Assembly (NCBI GenBank): GCA_018818785.1
Contig: JAHIRF010000009.1
Coordinates: 62,001-126,000, forward strand
Length of the DNA stretch: 64,000 nt
Origin: Thermoplasmatota archaeon
GTDB taxonomy: Archaea > Thermoplasmatota > Thermoplasmata > UBA10834
Direction of reading: 5' to 3'
Positions 49,877-58,593 of this stretch are shown here, piece after piece. The notes under the pieces are model-generated. The model saw nothing but the letters and a program-made list of their open reading frames with translations, was not told the origin of the DNA and ran no database searches. A program made the position numbers and the translations under genes. Every line of letters begins with the position of its first letter. Position 1 is the stretch's first letter.

Positions 49877-50851
49877 TCATTCTTCCGTTACATGGCTTAT
49901 GATCTTCGAAACGATCTCAGCGCCATCCGGGATCGTGACGCCTTCATCAATTATCGAACCGCGGATCTTGCTCTTCGACCCGATTCGTGCATCACAGTAG
50001 ATGACCGAGCCTTGGACATCTGAGAGCGGACCCACGACTGCGCGCTCAGATATGTACGAATCTGGACCGATTGTCGCCCCGGCTATCACTGCACCCTTCT
50101 CGACTACGACTGGGTGATTTATGACCGCTCCTTCGGTCACTGCCTCAGGTGATACGCTGCCCGTGGTACCCATCAAGATATTGAACGCGCCCAGCAGGTT
50201 CTCTCTTGTCCCGCAGTCGATCCAGTGCCCGTCGAACTTGAGTCCATACATGCCGTGGTCAAGCAGTTTCGGGAAGACTTCTCGTTCCATCGAGACAAAG
50301 CCCTCACCTATGTGGTCCAGCACCTCGTATTCGAGCGCATATGCTCCCGCATTGATCCAATCAGAAAATGCATCTTCCCTCTTCGGCTTCTCTTGGAATC
50401 TAGTTATCCTATTGTCTTCATCCAGCAAGGCGACGCCGAATGGGGATGGATCCTCGACCTGCCACAGCGAGATCGACGCGATCCCTCCTTTTTCCCTGTG
50501 GAACCGTAGGAACCCGTTGAGATCCAATGAGGATATCATGTCTCCGTTCAGAACCATGAACGGTCCATCGATGTACTCCTCAACGTTCTTCACGGCCCCA
50601 CCGGTGCCGAGCGGTTCAGGTTCGTCTACGAGTGTAATCTTGCGCTTCGGCCTGTTCTTCTCGAGATAATCTTGCATGGCCTCCTTCTTGTACCCCACAG
50701 GGATGATCACCTCGTCCACTTCATCGGGGAGGGAGTCCACCGCATGCATGATGAGTGGCTTACCCATCACTGGGACGAGTGGTTTTGGAATACGATATGT
50801 CAGGGGCCGCAGTCTAGTGCCAAGCCCTCCGACCAACAACACAGCTTTCAT
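49877..50851 (-). CDS. NDP-sugar pyrophosphorylase (nucleotidyltransferase with left-handed beta-helix)
   Basis: A 324-residue sugar-1-phosphate nucleotidyltransferase. The activating loop is LLVGGLGTRLRPLT, with EKPKREDAF and the metal Asp in VLNGDM. The C-terminal 90 residues are hexapeptide repeats (left-handed beta-helix), as in archaeal bifunctional GlmU-like and mannose-1-phosphate guanylyltransferases. The exact sugar is not set by these motifs. A TATA-like GATTTTATACATCC lies about 25-35 bases before the ATG. With glmM nearby, UDP-GlcNAc formation is a reasonable suggestion. Confidence 0.88.
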   Translation of the reverse strand: MKAVLLVGGLGTRLRPLTYRIPKPLVPVMGKPLIMHAVDSLPDEVDEVIIPVGYKKEAMQDYLEKNRPKRKITLVDEPEPLGTGGAVKNVEEYIDGPFMVLNGDMISSLDLNGFLRFHREKGGIASISLWQVEDPSPFGVALLDEDNRITRFQEKPKREDAFSDWINAGAYALEYEVLDHIGEGFVSMEREVFPKLLDHGMYGLKFDGHWIDCGTRENLLGAFNILMGTTGSVSPEAVTEGAVINHPVVVEKGAVIAGATIGPDSYISERAVVGPLSDVQGSVIYCDARIGSKSKIRGSIIDEGVTIPDGAEIVSKIISHVTEE

Positions 50852-50941
50852 GTCAGCCGTGGAACGACTTGGATGTATAAAATCATCTTCAGTGTCGGCG
50901 CATACGCTGAACCATCAATATCTGCAGAAACGTGCAGACCA

Positions 50942-51157
50942 TCACTTCGGGGCTATGCTGACGACGTTGTTCCCGCGGAGTATGACCGTTCCGAGTCTCT
51001 TCACCTGGTCACCGTTCGTCTCCTCGGTGTCGTCGAGAACCATGTTCAAGTAATCGTCGAATCCCATGAGGGTACCCTCAAGCGTCCTGCTGTCCTTGAG
51101 CAGGAGTGAGACTTTCTTGTTCATCGATTTCTCAAGCAAACTGAGCGGCATGACCAT
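50942..51157 (-). CDS. Sm-like archaeal protein (LSm)
   Basis: A 71-residue LSm protein that forms a ring binding U-rich RNA. The Sm1 motif is KKVSLLLKDSRTLEGTLMGFDDYLNMVLDD and the Sm2 motif LGTVILRGNNVVSI. The start is ATG 51157 or 51151; no ribosome site is seen. GCTTTAAGTGAC, about 35-45 bases upstream, may be the promoter. Confidence 0.95.
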   Translation of the reverse strand: MVMPLSLLEKSMNKKVSLLLKDSRTLEGTLMGFDDYLNMVLDDTEETNGDQVKRLGTVILRGNNVVSIAPK

Positions 51158-51245
51158 CAGAAATCACTGAACTCGCAATGTACACAGGTCACTTAAAGCT
51201 TTGTGTATCTGCGCTGCTGACACAGTTCGCTGAGCGGACTCGAAT

Positions 51246-51758
51246 TCAGGCCTTCTTAGCCTTCTTGGCGAGCTCTCCTTCGAACCAAGCCTTGACCTCG
51301 TCTCGGGACCGGGCATCTATTCCGAACGTCTCGATGAACTTCTTTGTCGTCGTGATCTCCAGGCTGTTCTTCCTCTTCCTCGTCTTGACGAGCCTGAGCT
51401 CCTCAAGCTTCTTCACATGGTCGTATATCTTGCTGCCTAGGAGATCGAAGAGCTTGCTCTGCAATACAGGTTGATAATATGCGATCAGGGATGCGGTCTT
51501 GAGGACGTCTTTCGGTATGTTCATATCCGCCAGTCTATATGCCAAGTCCTTGTACTCCTTCTTGACCTGCATCGAGTACTTCGGCCCCATCTTGGATATC
51601 TCAATCGCTCTGTCCGAATCGTTGTATTCTTCAGTGAGTTTCTGAAGTGCACCCCTTATCGTCCTGGCGTCAAGGCCGGATTTCTGGGATAGGTCCGTCA
51701 CTGTCACTGGTTTGCCGGCGGAGAAGAGCTCGGCTTCGATGATCCTCTCACTCTTCAC
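51246..51758 (-). CDS. scpB: Segregation and condensation protein B (ScpB)
   Basis: A 170-residue protein with two winged-helix domains that bridges ScpA and SMC. The N-terminal part is RIIEAELFSAGKPVTVTDLSQKSGLDAR, and ASLIAYYQPVLQSKLFDLLGSKIYDHVKKLEELRLV-type sequence covers the second domain. The GTG start at 51758 overlaps the scpA stop codon, so the proteins are co-translated. It is the last gene of smc-scpA-scpB. Confidence 0.93.
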   Translation of the reverse strand: MKSERIIEAELFSAGKPVTVTDLSQKSGLDARTIRGALQKLTEEYNDSDRAIEISKMGPKYSMQVKKEYKDLAYRLADMNIPKDVLKTASLIAYYQPVLQSKLFDLLGSKIYDHVKKLEELRLVKTRKRKNSLEITTTKKFIETFGIDARSRDEVKAWFEGELAKKAKKA

Positions 51759-52693
51759 TTGACCACCGACACATTCTGGACCGGGGCTTCGGGTACAGTC
51801 ACCGCGTCTTCGAGGTGGGCGATATCCCATGGTACCTTCGCTTCCACGAATATCATTCCGTATGGCACTTCTTCCTGCCAGATATTGATCTTCCCCATCT
51901 TCGCGAGGAAGAGCGCTGAGACGAACACGGTTATCCTGTCTTCCTTCCCCGCGGTGAACAGGTCGCCGACGGGTATCGGTCCGCTTCCGCATTTCTGCAG
52001 CCTGTCCCATACATTGGCGATGTCATCCTCGAGGCTCTCCTTGTGCGCCTTGTCGTCGAAGTCTGGCCTCCTGTACTTCTGCATGAACTTCGACAGTTCC
52101 TTGCGTATGTCGCTCTCCTGCTTGGCCTCCTCGAATGCGTCGAGCAGGTCGATGAGCGTCACAGGCCTGTCCGATTTGCGCCTGACCTTCTCGTCTATCG
52201 GCATCTCGTCGCTGTAGAGGAGTGCCTCGCCGGCGCCGAGCTCGAACGGGTCTACGAACAGGTCGAACCCTTCGGGCTCCCAACCATCGAACATGACCTC
52301 GACAGTCTCTGGTTTGTCTGCTCGCTGGAGCACGAGTTCCGACTGCATGCGAAGGATCTCCCATGCCATGTACACGAGCTTCCCCGCGATTATCAGGTTG
52401 ACCTCGTCCGCCTTCTTGATTCTGTTCATGTATAGTTTCGAGAACTCGATCAGGTTGATGTCCCATGGATTGAACTTCTGCTGGATCACGAGCTCGAAGA
52501 CGATGGAGACGCTTCTCTCGAACGGGTCTTCGGATGGGACGAGCGTGCCTTCCCTGATCTCCTCGACCGTGCGGACATAGCTTTCCATACGCTCCTCCCG
52601 CTGCTCCTGTATATCATCGTCGATTATAGATCTCTGAAACATCAGATGGTTCAGAACCTGTGCGCAATCCATCTCCGGTGCTGTCATGCTCAT
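51755..52693 (-). CDS. scpA: Segregation and condensation protein A (ScpA, kleisin)
   Basis: A 312-residue kleisin that closes the SMC ring. The conserved central block is IVFELVIQQKFNPWDINLIEFS, following SEDPFERSV, with the C-terminal winged helix (ITVFVSALFLAKMGKINIWQEE) that binds an SMC head. A long acidic insert in the middle (residues about 115-160) is lineage-specific. It overlaps smc upstream and scpB downstream by four bases each. Confidence 0.93.
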   Translation of the reverse strand: MSMTAPEMDCAQVLNHLMFQRSIIDDDIQEQREERMESYVRTVEEIREGTLVPSEDPFERSVSIVFELVIQQKFNPWDINLIEFSKLYMNRIKKADEVNLIIAGKLVYMAWEILRMQSELVLQRADKPETVEVMFDGWEPEGFDLFVDPFELGAGEALLYSDEMPIDEKVRRKSDRPVTLIDLLDAFEEAKQESDIRKELSKFMQKYRRPDFDDKAHKESLEDDIANVWDRLQKCGSGPIPVGDLFTAGKEDRITVFVSALFLAKMGKINIWQEEVPYGMIFVEAKVPWDIAHLEDAVTVPEAPVQNVSVVK

Positions 52694-55600
52694 GCGGCTT
52701 CCTCCTGTAATGGTGGTTGGTCTGCGGGTTCGGCAGGGTTGTCCGCCATGTCTCCGATGTTTGGCTTGAAGACGACCTCGGACATGCCGTCGCGTTGCAT
52801 CGTGACCCCTATGATGTGATCGGATTCCTTGAGCGTGACCTTGCGCAAGGATATCTGTATGAACTGAGCGTTCTTCGAGCTTCTCTTGACCGCTTTTGCG
52901 ACATTCTCTGCGTTGATCCCATCGAGGAACATGTCGACTTCGTCCAGCAGGTAGAACGGCGATGGCTCGTGCGCCTGTATCGCGAAGATGAAACTGAGCG
53001 CGGTGAGACTCTTCTCGCCTCCTGAGAGCGCGTGCATCCTGACGACCTTCTTATCCTTCGGCCTCGCCTTGATTATGAGTCCACCTGAGAGCGGGTCTTC
53101 CTCGTTCTCGAGGAGCAGTTCTGCGTCCCCTCCAGCGGAAAGCTCGGCGAAGGTCTTCTTGAAATTCTCGTTTATGCCACCGAATATCTTCAAGAATCCG
53201 ACCTTCTTCTTGTCGTTGAGTTCGGCCACGAGTTTCATCAGGTTGGAATTCTGTTTGTTCAGTTGGGATACCTCTTCCTTCAATTCTTCGTGTCTGAGCC
53301 TCTTCTCGTCGAACTCATCTATGGCTTTCAGATTGACGTTTCCGAGGGTGTTGATGGTCCTCTCGCTCTCGATGACGGTCGCCTTCAGGTCCTCCGTCGT
53401 CGGCAAGTCCTGAGGCAGCACGATGGATTCGTACTGTGCCAAGTCTGTTTGTGCGTCCAGCAGTCTCTTATCCATATCGGCGATCTTCGTTTGAAGACTG
53501 AGCACAATATCTCCGCAGGTCTGCGCTTTCATCAGCTGCTTCTCGATGCTCGACTCCGTATCCGTCTTCTTCTTGTAGAGGCTGTCGCGCTTGGTCCTCA
53601 GGGAATTGAGTTTATCCCCCATCGACCTCTCCATGTTCTGCAGAGCCTTGAGCTCGGTGTCGACCTGGACTTGCTTCTCCTGGCTCTCCTGATGCTTAGC
53701 TTTGAGCTCCTCTATCTTCTGGTTCGTAGTATCAAGCCCAGCCGTGAGCTCGTTCTTTCGACCAGTCACGAGCTCTATCTGCTTCCTGATCGTCTGTATC
53801 TCGGAGCTCAGTGCGCTCACTTCGCTGGATAATTCGAATATCTCGCTCTCGAGCTTCTTCAGCTTCTGTGAGAGTTCGTGCGGCGTGGCGTCCATGAGCT
53901 TCTTGTCCATGGCCTCTTTCTTCATCTTTATCTTCTGGGTCTCCTGAGCGAACCGGTCTATGTCGACATTGACCTTCTCGATGAGCCCGAGGCATTCTGT
54001 GAGTTCTCTACCCTTGACCTCGAGTTCATTCGCGATGGATGCGAGCTTCTGATCGAACTCCTTTTTCTTTGCCTGAAGCGTGCTGATCCTGATGCTCTCC
54101 CCGCTGTCCTTGGTGTTCGAGTCCCTTATCTGGCCTTCGAGTTCAGACAATCTGGTCTTGAGTTCCGCTAGCTCTCCTTGGATATTCTCTTGCGAATCGA
54201 TCGCGGCCCTCAGCTCTGTGGATTTCTTCTCCAGCTTGCTCTCCGATGCCGCGCCGAACTTCAGAAGGTTCCTGTCGAGGGTACCTCCGACCATCGCTCC
54301 GCTGGCCTCTGCGAGCTCCCCTTCGAGCGTGACGAGTCTGACGCCTCCCATGAGCTTCCGGGCATCGCCAAGGGTCTTGACGACTACGGTGTCTCCGAAG
54401 ACGAACCAGAACGCCGTCCTATATTTCTCATCGAACTTCACGAGGTCGATGGCGAATCCAAGACTCGAGTTGGCTGCCATGACCGCCTTCCCTCTGGGAC
54501 GTCCGTCCAGCATCTTGTTGAGTGGTAGGAAAGTAGCTCGCCCGAGCTTGTCCTTTTTCAAGTGACTTATGCACTGCGATGCGACCTCATCGTTGTCCAC
54601 GACTATCGATTGCATCCTATGACCTGCGGCGACATTCAATGCGGTTTCGTAATCTTCAGAGACATCCGCCAGCTCCGCGACCGTTCCGTGGATGCCCTTG
54701 ATGGAACCCCTGTCCCGACACTCCATCAGTGCGCTCGTGGCAGAGTTGTAGCCCTTCTTTATCAGGTCCTTGGCTTCCGCTTCCGCCTTTATCTGGTTGT
54801 ATTCCCTGGTAAGGCTCTTGATCGCGTTATCGAGGTCCTGGTACTGCTGGCTGAGTTTCTTCTCCTTGTTCCTGAGGGCATAGTACTCTTCCTGCTGCTT
54901 CTTGATTCCCTTGCCAGAGTTGAAAGTCTCGTCCTTCAGCTCTTTGAGCGACCATTCCGAATCCTTGAGTTCGAACTCATATGTCTTCTTGGTCTCCTCG
55001 ATGTTCGCGATGTCCAGCTTGAGACGTGATTCGCGCTCGGTCAATCTGTCCAGTTCGAGCTTGAGCGCGTGGTGCTTTTCGTCCATCGAAGTGACTTTGA
55101 CTGCGAGCTCCACCGTCTCCTTCTGGATGTTGCTCAATTCCGAGTCCGTCTTAGATACCATGTCCTTGTGAGAAGTCAATTCGTTCCTGTTGCTCTCAAG
55201 GGTCCCCGATTTCAACTTGTGATCCTCTTCCAGTGGGGCGAGCTTCTCCTCAAGGGCCGTGAGGTCCTTCCTCACAGCCTTTATGTCCTCGGTCTGGGCG
55301 ACCTTCACTTCCTCCAGTGATTCGGTCATTTCGGCAGTGTTATCCTGCGCATCCTTTGCACGTGCGAGTTCGATCCTGAGGCTGTCGATCCTCTCTTTGA
55401 TCTGCTTCGCCTCCTCGCCGCCTCTCTCCACAATCTCGTTCTCGATCGCGGTGAGGTCGTCAGCGATCTGGCGATGCTCGTCATGCAGTTCTCCCTTCTT
55501 CTCCTCGGCCTTTGCTTTCTCCGCGGTGTTCTTATCGACCTGTTCATGAAGGGATGCGATCTCCCTATCGACAGAGTCGCGGTGCTTCGTGGCCAGGGCA

Positions 55601-56295
55601 GCCTTGGCAAAAGCGAGCCTCTCGTGGATGTCCTTGTATTTGAGAGCCCCTTCACGGTCCTTCTCGAGCTGCTTCATCTGCTTCCTGATCTCGTCGAGTA
55701 TGATCGACAGGCGAGCGACATTCTCCTCCGCTACTCCCCGCTCCTTATCCGCGTTCTGGATGTCCTGGTCGAACTTCGTTATCCCCGCGATGTCATCCAG
55801 GATCCTCCTTCTCTCGAGATTGCTCATCTCGACGATCCTGGTGATGTCTCCCTGCTGAACGAAGTTGTAGCCGTCAGCACTTATCCTGGCGTTGGCCAGC
55901 AGACTATCGAATTCTCCCAGAGAGGATTTCCGGTCGTTGACATAGAAGTATGAGTAATATCCATCGGCGGATTCGGATACCCTCACGACTCTCGTGAGCT
56001 TCACGATGTTGGAGTCGATGGGTATCAACCGGTCCTCGTTGGAGAATATCAGGCTTACCTTGCATTCGGTTGCTGGTTTCTTATCCTTCCCACCGTTGAA
56101 TATGAGATCGGTGAGCTTGCCCGCCCTGATCACCCTTGAACTCTTTGGTCCAAGCACGAAGAGGATTGCATCAGTGACATTCGATTTCCCCGCACCGTTC
56201 GGACCCGTTACCGAGGTATAGCCGTGCAGAAGCGGAATCCTTGTCTTGCGAGCGAACGATTTGAAATTCTCGAGCTCTATCTCTTTCAGGTACAT
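52690..56295 (-). CDS. smc: Chromosome segregation ATPase SMC
   Basis: A 1201-residue SMC protein for chromosome folding. The N-terminal head has Walker A GPNGAGKSN (31-39). Long coiled coils flank a hinge at roughly 500-650 (GIHGTVAELADVSEDYETAL and VDNDEVASQCISHL). The C-terminal head has signature LSGGEKSLTALSFIFAIQ and Walker B FYLLDEVDMFLDGINAENV. The start at 56295 gives MYLKEIELENFKSF; a longer in-frame start adds non-conserved residues. It leads an overlapping operon with scpA and scpB. The 148-base upstream region carries an 18-base palindrome and two TATA-like boxes. Confidence 0.97.
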   Translation of the reverse strand: MYLKEIELENFKSFARKTRIPLLHGYTSVTGPNGAGKSNVTDAILFVLGPKSSRVIRAGKLTDLIFNGGKDKKPATECKVSLIFSNEDRLIPIDSNIVKLTRVVRVSESADGYYSYFYVNDRKSSLGEFDSLLANARISADGYNFVQQGDITRIVEMSNLERRRILDDIAGITKFDQDIQNADKERGVAEENVARLSIILDEIRKQMKQLEKDREGALKYKDIHERLAFAKAALATKHRDSVDREIASLHEQVDKNTAEKAKAEEKKGELHDEHRQIADDLTAIENEIVERGGEEAKQIKERIDSLRIELARAKDAQDNTAEMTESLEEVKVAQTEDIKAVRKDLTALEEKLAPLEEDHKLKSGTLESNRNELTSHKDMVSKTDSELSNIQKETVELAVKVTSMDEKHHALKLELDRLTERESRLKLDIANIEETKKTYEFELKDSEWSLKELKDETFNSGKGIKKQQEEYYALRNKEKKLSQQYQDLDNAIKSLTREYNQIKAEAEAKDLIKKGYNSATSALMECRDRGSIKGIHGTVAELADVSEDYETALNVAAGHRMQSIVVDNDEVASQCISHLKKDKLGRATFLPLNKMLDGRPRGKAVMAANSSLGFAIDLVKFDEKYRTAFWFVFGDTVVVKTLGDARKLMGGVRLVTLEGELAEASGAMVGGTLDRNLLKFGAASESKLEKKSTELRAAIDSQENIQGELAELKTRLSELEGQIRDSNTKDSGESIRISTLQAKKKEFDQKLASIANELEVKGRELTECLGLIEKVNVDIDRFAQETQKIKMKKEAMDKKLMDATPHELSQKLKKLESEIFELSSEVSALSSEIQTIRKQIELVTGRKNELTAGLDTTNQKIEELKAKHQESQEKQVQVDTELKALQNMERSMGDKLNSLRTKRDSLYKKKTDTESSIEKQLMKAQTCGDIVLSLQTKIADMDKRLLDAQTDLAQYESIVLPQDLPTTEDLKATVIESERTINTLGNVNLKAIDEFDEKRLRHEELKEEVSQLNKQNSNLMKLVAELNDKKKVGFLKIFGGINENFKKTFAELSAGGDAELLLENEEDPLSGGLIIKARPKDKKVVRMHALSGGEKSLTALSFIFAIQAHEPSPFYLLDEVDMFLDGINAENVAKAVKRSSKNAQFIQISLRKVTLKESDHIIGVTMQRDGMSEVVFKPNIGDMADNPAEPADQPPLQEEAA

Positions 56296-56380
56296 CGAGA
56301 TCGACTCCCATCCAGGACGAGAAAACAACCGTCGCTAACGCACTATGACGTCAGCTGTTCCCTGCATCCCATCCGATCTA

Positions 56381-56398
56381 GTCCGACATGTGTCGGAC
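56381..56398. promoter_or_regulatory. 18-base palindrome in the smc operon promoter
   Basis: GTCCGACA-TG-TGTCGGAC has two perfect 8-base arms and a two-base centre. On the minus strand it lies about 25-40 bases downstream of the TATA-like TATTATATAC (56421-56430), at the expected transcription start, and 85 bases before the smc ATG. The position suits a repressor operator. A separate 8-base palindrome TGACGTCA lies at 56346-56353. Confidence 0.65.
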
Positions 56399-56420
56399 AG
56401 GGAATAAAATGGGTTGCTGG

Positions 56421-56430
56421 GTATATAATA
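56421..56430 (-). promoter_or_regulatory. Predicted TATA box of the smc operon
   Basis: TATTATATAC on the minus strand is a strong TATA-like element. A second AT-rich element (ATTTTATTCC) lies at about 56401-56410, closer to the gene. Either would place transcription start at or just past the palindrome. Confidence 0.5.
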
Positions 56431-56443
56431 CTTGTTCCCTGAG

Positions 56444-57580
56444 TCACTGGTCAGTTCCAAGCAGAAGCCGGTAGACTGCTAGGAGTTCGTCCCTGCTTTT
56501 TGACCATGAGAGGTGCTTGTCGAAGTGATTCTTACCCTTCTCTCCCATCCCCTTGAGCCGTGCAGGATCCTTCATAGATTCCAGGACGGATCGCCTGAAA
56601 TCATCCCTGTTGTATCGGGTCACGACACCGCACCCGACGCTTTCGACGAGCCTCGCGATCTCGAGTCCTTCATTAGTCACGACTGGCTTGGCTAACGCCA
56701 TGGAATTCAGTATTTTGCCAGGAGTGCCGATGACATTGTTTGGGTTCCGGTGATCCATCATGGCCGCCACCAGATCGCTGGCCGCCGTCAGTCTGAGTGC
56801 CTCTTCCGCGCTGACGGAGCCTATGTAGACCACATTGCTCCTCTGCTTTGCCGCGTCCTTCACTCTGTCCTGCAAAGAGCCGCTACCCGCAATGAGCACC
56901 GTAACGCCATCCTCGGGGGCGAAGGCTTCGGCGAGCTCCTCCACGAATCTCCCTGGCTCGAGGGATCCGAGGTAACCGAGCACGAACCCTCCGATGCCAT
57001 ACTTGGCACGGATCGAAACGATCTCTTCCGCCGAGACTGGCGTGGCCTCCGGGCTGGTCCTTACTATCCTTGCGTTGTCACCTCTTCCTCGAGAGAGGAT
57101 GCCTGCGAGAGTCTCGCTCACAGTGACGACAGAATCCGCCTGCTTCACGAGCAAGTGCTCGAGCATCGACAGCGGTCGATACATAGGTCCCACTTCGTCC
57201 TTCACCATCGCGGAATACAACTCATGTCCATCGTAGATGAGTGGCTTTCCGGTCAACCGTGATATGCATAATCCGAGTGGAAGGGTGTCCAGATCATGAC
57301 TATGAATGAGATCGAACTGTAAGCTCCTCGATGCCCTGAGCGCAGCCATCCAATATCTCGGGAGACTGGAGACCATCCTCCATGCGGATCTGAATGGGCA
57401 TACAGGGCCGACCCTGATTATCTCGATGCCCTCCTCGTCGGTCATCTCGGTCTTTCCCGTGTCCCTGCCCCATGCAAGGACCTGGACGCGATATCCTGCG
57501 GCAACGAGAGTCCTGGCCTCGATCCTGACTCGGGGATCAGGTCTATACGGGTTCGCTAGGAGCATCAGGGTGGATGCCAT
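56444..57580 (-). CDS. Glycosyltransferase family 4
   Basis: A 378-residue GT-B fold glycosyltransferase. The N-terminal domain contains PYRPDPRVRIEARTLVAAGYRV and LIHSHDLDTLPLGLCISRL. The C-terminal GT1/GT4 domain has VLGYLGSLEPGRFVEELAEAF, VLIAGSGSLQDRV and the nucleotide-sugar site TPGKILNSMALAKPVVTNEGLEIARLVES-type sequence. The ATG directly abuts GGAGG, and a TATA-like ATTTTTATAG lies about 27 bases upstream, so a leaderless start is likely. The sugar and acceptor are unknown; neighbours suggest surface glycan assembly. Confidence 0.9.
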   Translation of the reverse strand: MASTLMLLANPYRPDPRVRIEARTLVAAGYRVQVLAWGRDTGKTEMTDEEGIEIIRVGPVCPFRSAWRMVSSLPRYWMAALRASRSLQFDLIHSHDLDTLPLGLCISRLTGKPLIYDGHELYSAMVKDEVGPMYRPLSMLEHLLVKQADSVVTVSETLAGILSRGRGDNARIVRTSPEATPVSAEEIVSIRAKYGIGGFVLGYLGSLEPGRFVEELAEAFAPEDGVTVLIAGSGSLQDRVKDAAKQRSNVVYIGSVSAEEALRLTAASDLVAAMMDHRNPNNVIGTPGKILNSMALAKPVVTNEGLEIARLVESVGCGVVTRYNRDDFRRSVLESMKDPARLKGMGEKGKNHFDKHLSWSKSRDELLAVYRLLLGTDQ

Positions 57581-57635
57581 CCTCCGGTGATTCGCCGAGC
57601 AGACTATAAAAATGCCCCTATGAGGGCAACGCTAC

Positions 57636-58583
57636 CTACAGCTTTACGGAGCGCCCCTCCCTCATCGAGGTCTTTGCGGCCTCTATCATCTCTACCGTCT
57701 TCACGCCAACGATGCCGCTGTTCTTGGTCTCCGCTTTCGGATTGGCGATTGATTTGACGAAATGCACAAGTTCGTCGCCGATCGTGTTGTTCCTATCGAT
57801 CCCGAGCTTGTATGTGTATCCGCTCTCGTAAACAGTGACTTCCTGGCCGACGGCATCTATGAGGGCGGACCTGTTCTCGCCCACCAACATGATCTGCCTG
57901 GTCTTCCTCGGCACGAGCCAGCTGACATTCGCGGTCGCGATCAGACCGTCCTTGAACTTGGAGGTGACATAGGCCGTCTCCTCGCCCTCTTCCCTCCTGA
58001 ACGGGCCTCCCACGCAGATGATCTCCTCTGGCCATTCCCCGAGGAGATAGTTCTGTATATCGAACATGTGCGGGGCCAGGTCGAAGAGCACATCCCTGTC
58101 CGGGAACGCTTTCTCGAGATTGACCCAGGTCATCTCCATGAGGAACAGTTTGCCGAAGAACTTCTGCTCGATCAATCGCCTTATCTCCGAGAGCGCGTTG
58201 TTGAACCTGAATATATGGCCGACGGACAGCATGAGCCCTTTCTTCTCGGCGAGGGCGACCAATTCCTTGCCATCCTTTGATGTTAGGGTTATCGGCTTCT
58301 CGACCAGTACGTGCTTACCCGCCTCAAGGGCGTCCTTACACACCTGGAAATGCAGCTTGTTCGGAGTGCAGATAGCCACCGCGTTCAGCCCATCCACCGC
58401 GAGGAGGTCTTTGTAGTTCTTGTACCCGGACTTCACGCCATACCTCTCGCTCGCGAAGGCCAGGTTCTTCTCGTCAAGATCGGATACCCCGATCACATTG
58501 ACATCCTCTACTTTGGTGAACTCATCCAGAATCTTCCTGCCCCAGTAACCTATTCCTATGACACCGACATTGTACTTTGTCAT
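57636..58583 (-). CDS. Gfo/Idh/MocA oxidoreductase (WbpB-like)
   Basis: A 315-residue NAD(P)-dependent sugar oxidoreductase. The Rossmann motif is VGVIGIGYWGRK (7-18), the EKP motif lies in HVLVEKPITL (Lys96), and a histidine-containing LFDLAPHMFDIQNYL follows. With the adjacent aminotransferase and acetyltransferase it matches WbpB, which oxidises C3 of UDP-GlcNAc-uronic acid before amination. The start at 58583 gives a normal N-terminus; an in-frame upstream start overlaps the aminotransferase gene. Third gene of a three-gene operon. Confidence 0.87.
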   Translation of the reverse strand: MTKYNVGVIGIGYWGRKILDEFTKVEDVNVIGVSDLDEKNLAFASERYGVKSGYKNYKDLLAVDGLNAVAICTPNKLHFQVCKDALEAGKHVLVEKPITLTSKDGKELVALAEKKGLMLSVGHIFRFNNALSEIRRLIEQKFFGKLFLMEMTWVNLEKAFPDRDVLFDLAPHMFDIQNYLLGEWPEEIICVGGPFRREEGEETAYVTSKFKDGLIATANVSWLVPRKTRQIMLVGENRSALIDAVGQEVTVYESGYTYKLGIDRNNTIGDELVHFVKSIANPKAETKNSGIVGVKTVEMIEAAKTSMREGRSVKL

Positions 58584-58593
58584 CTTTCTCAAC

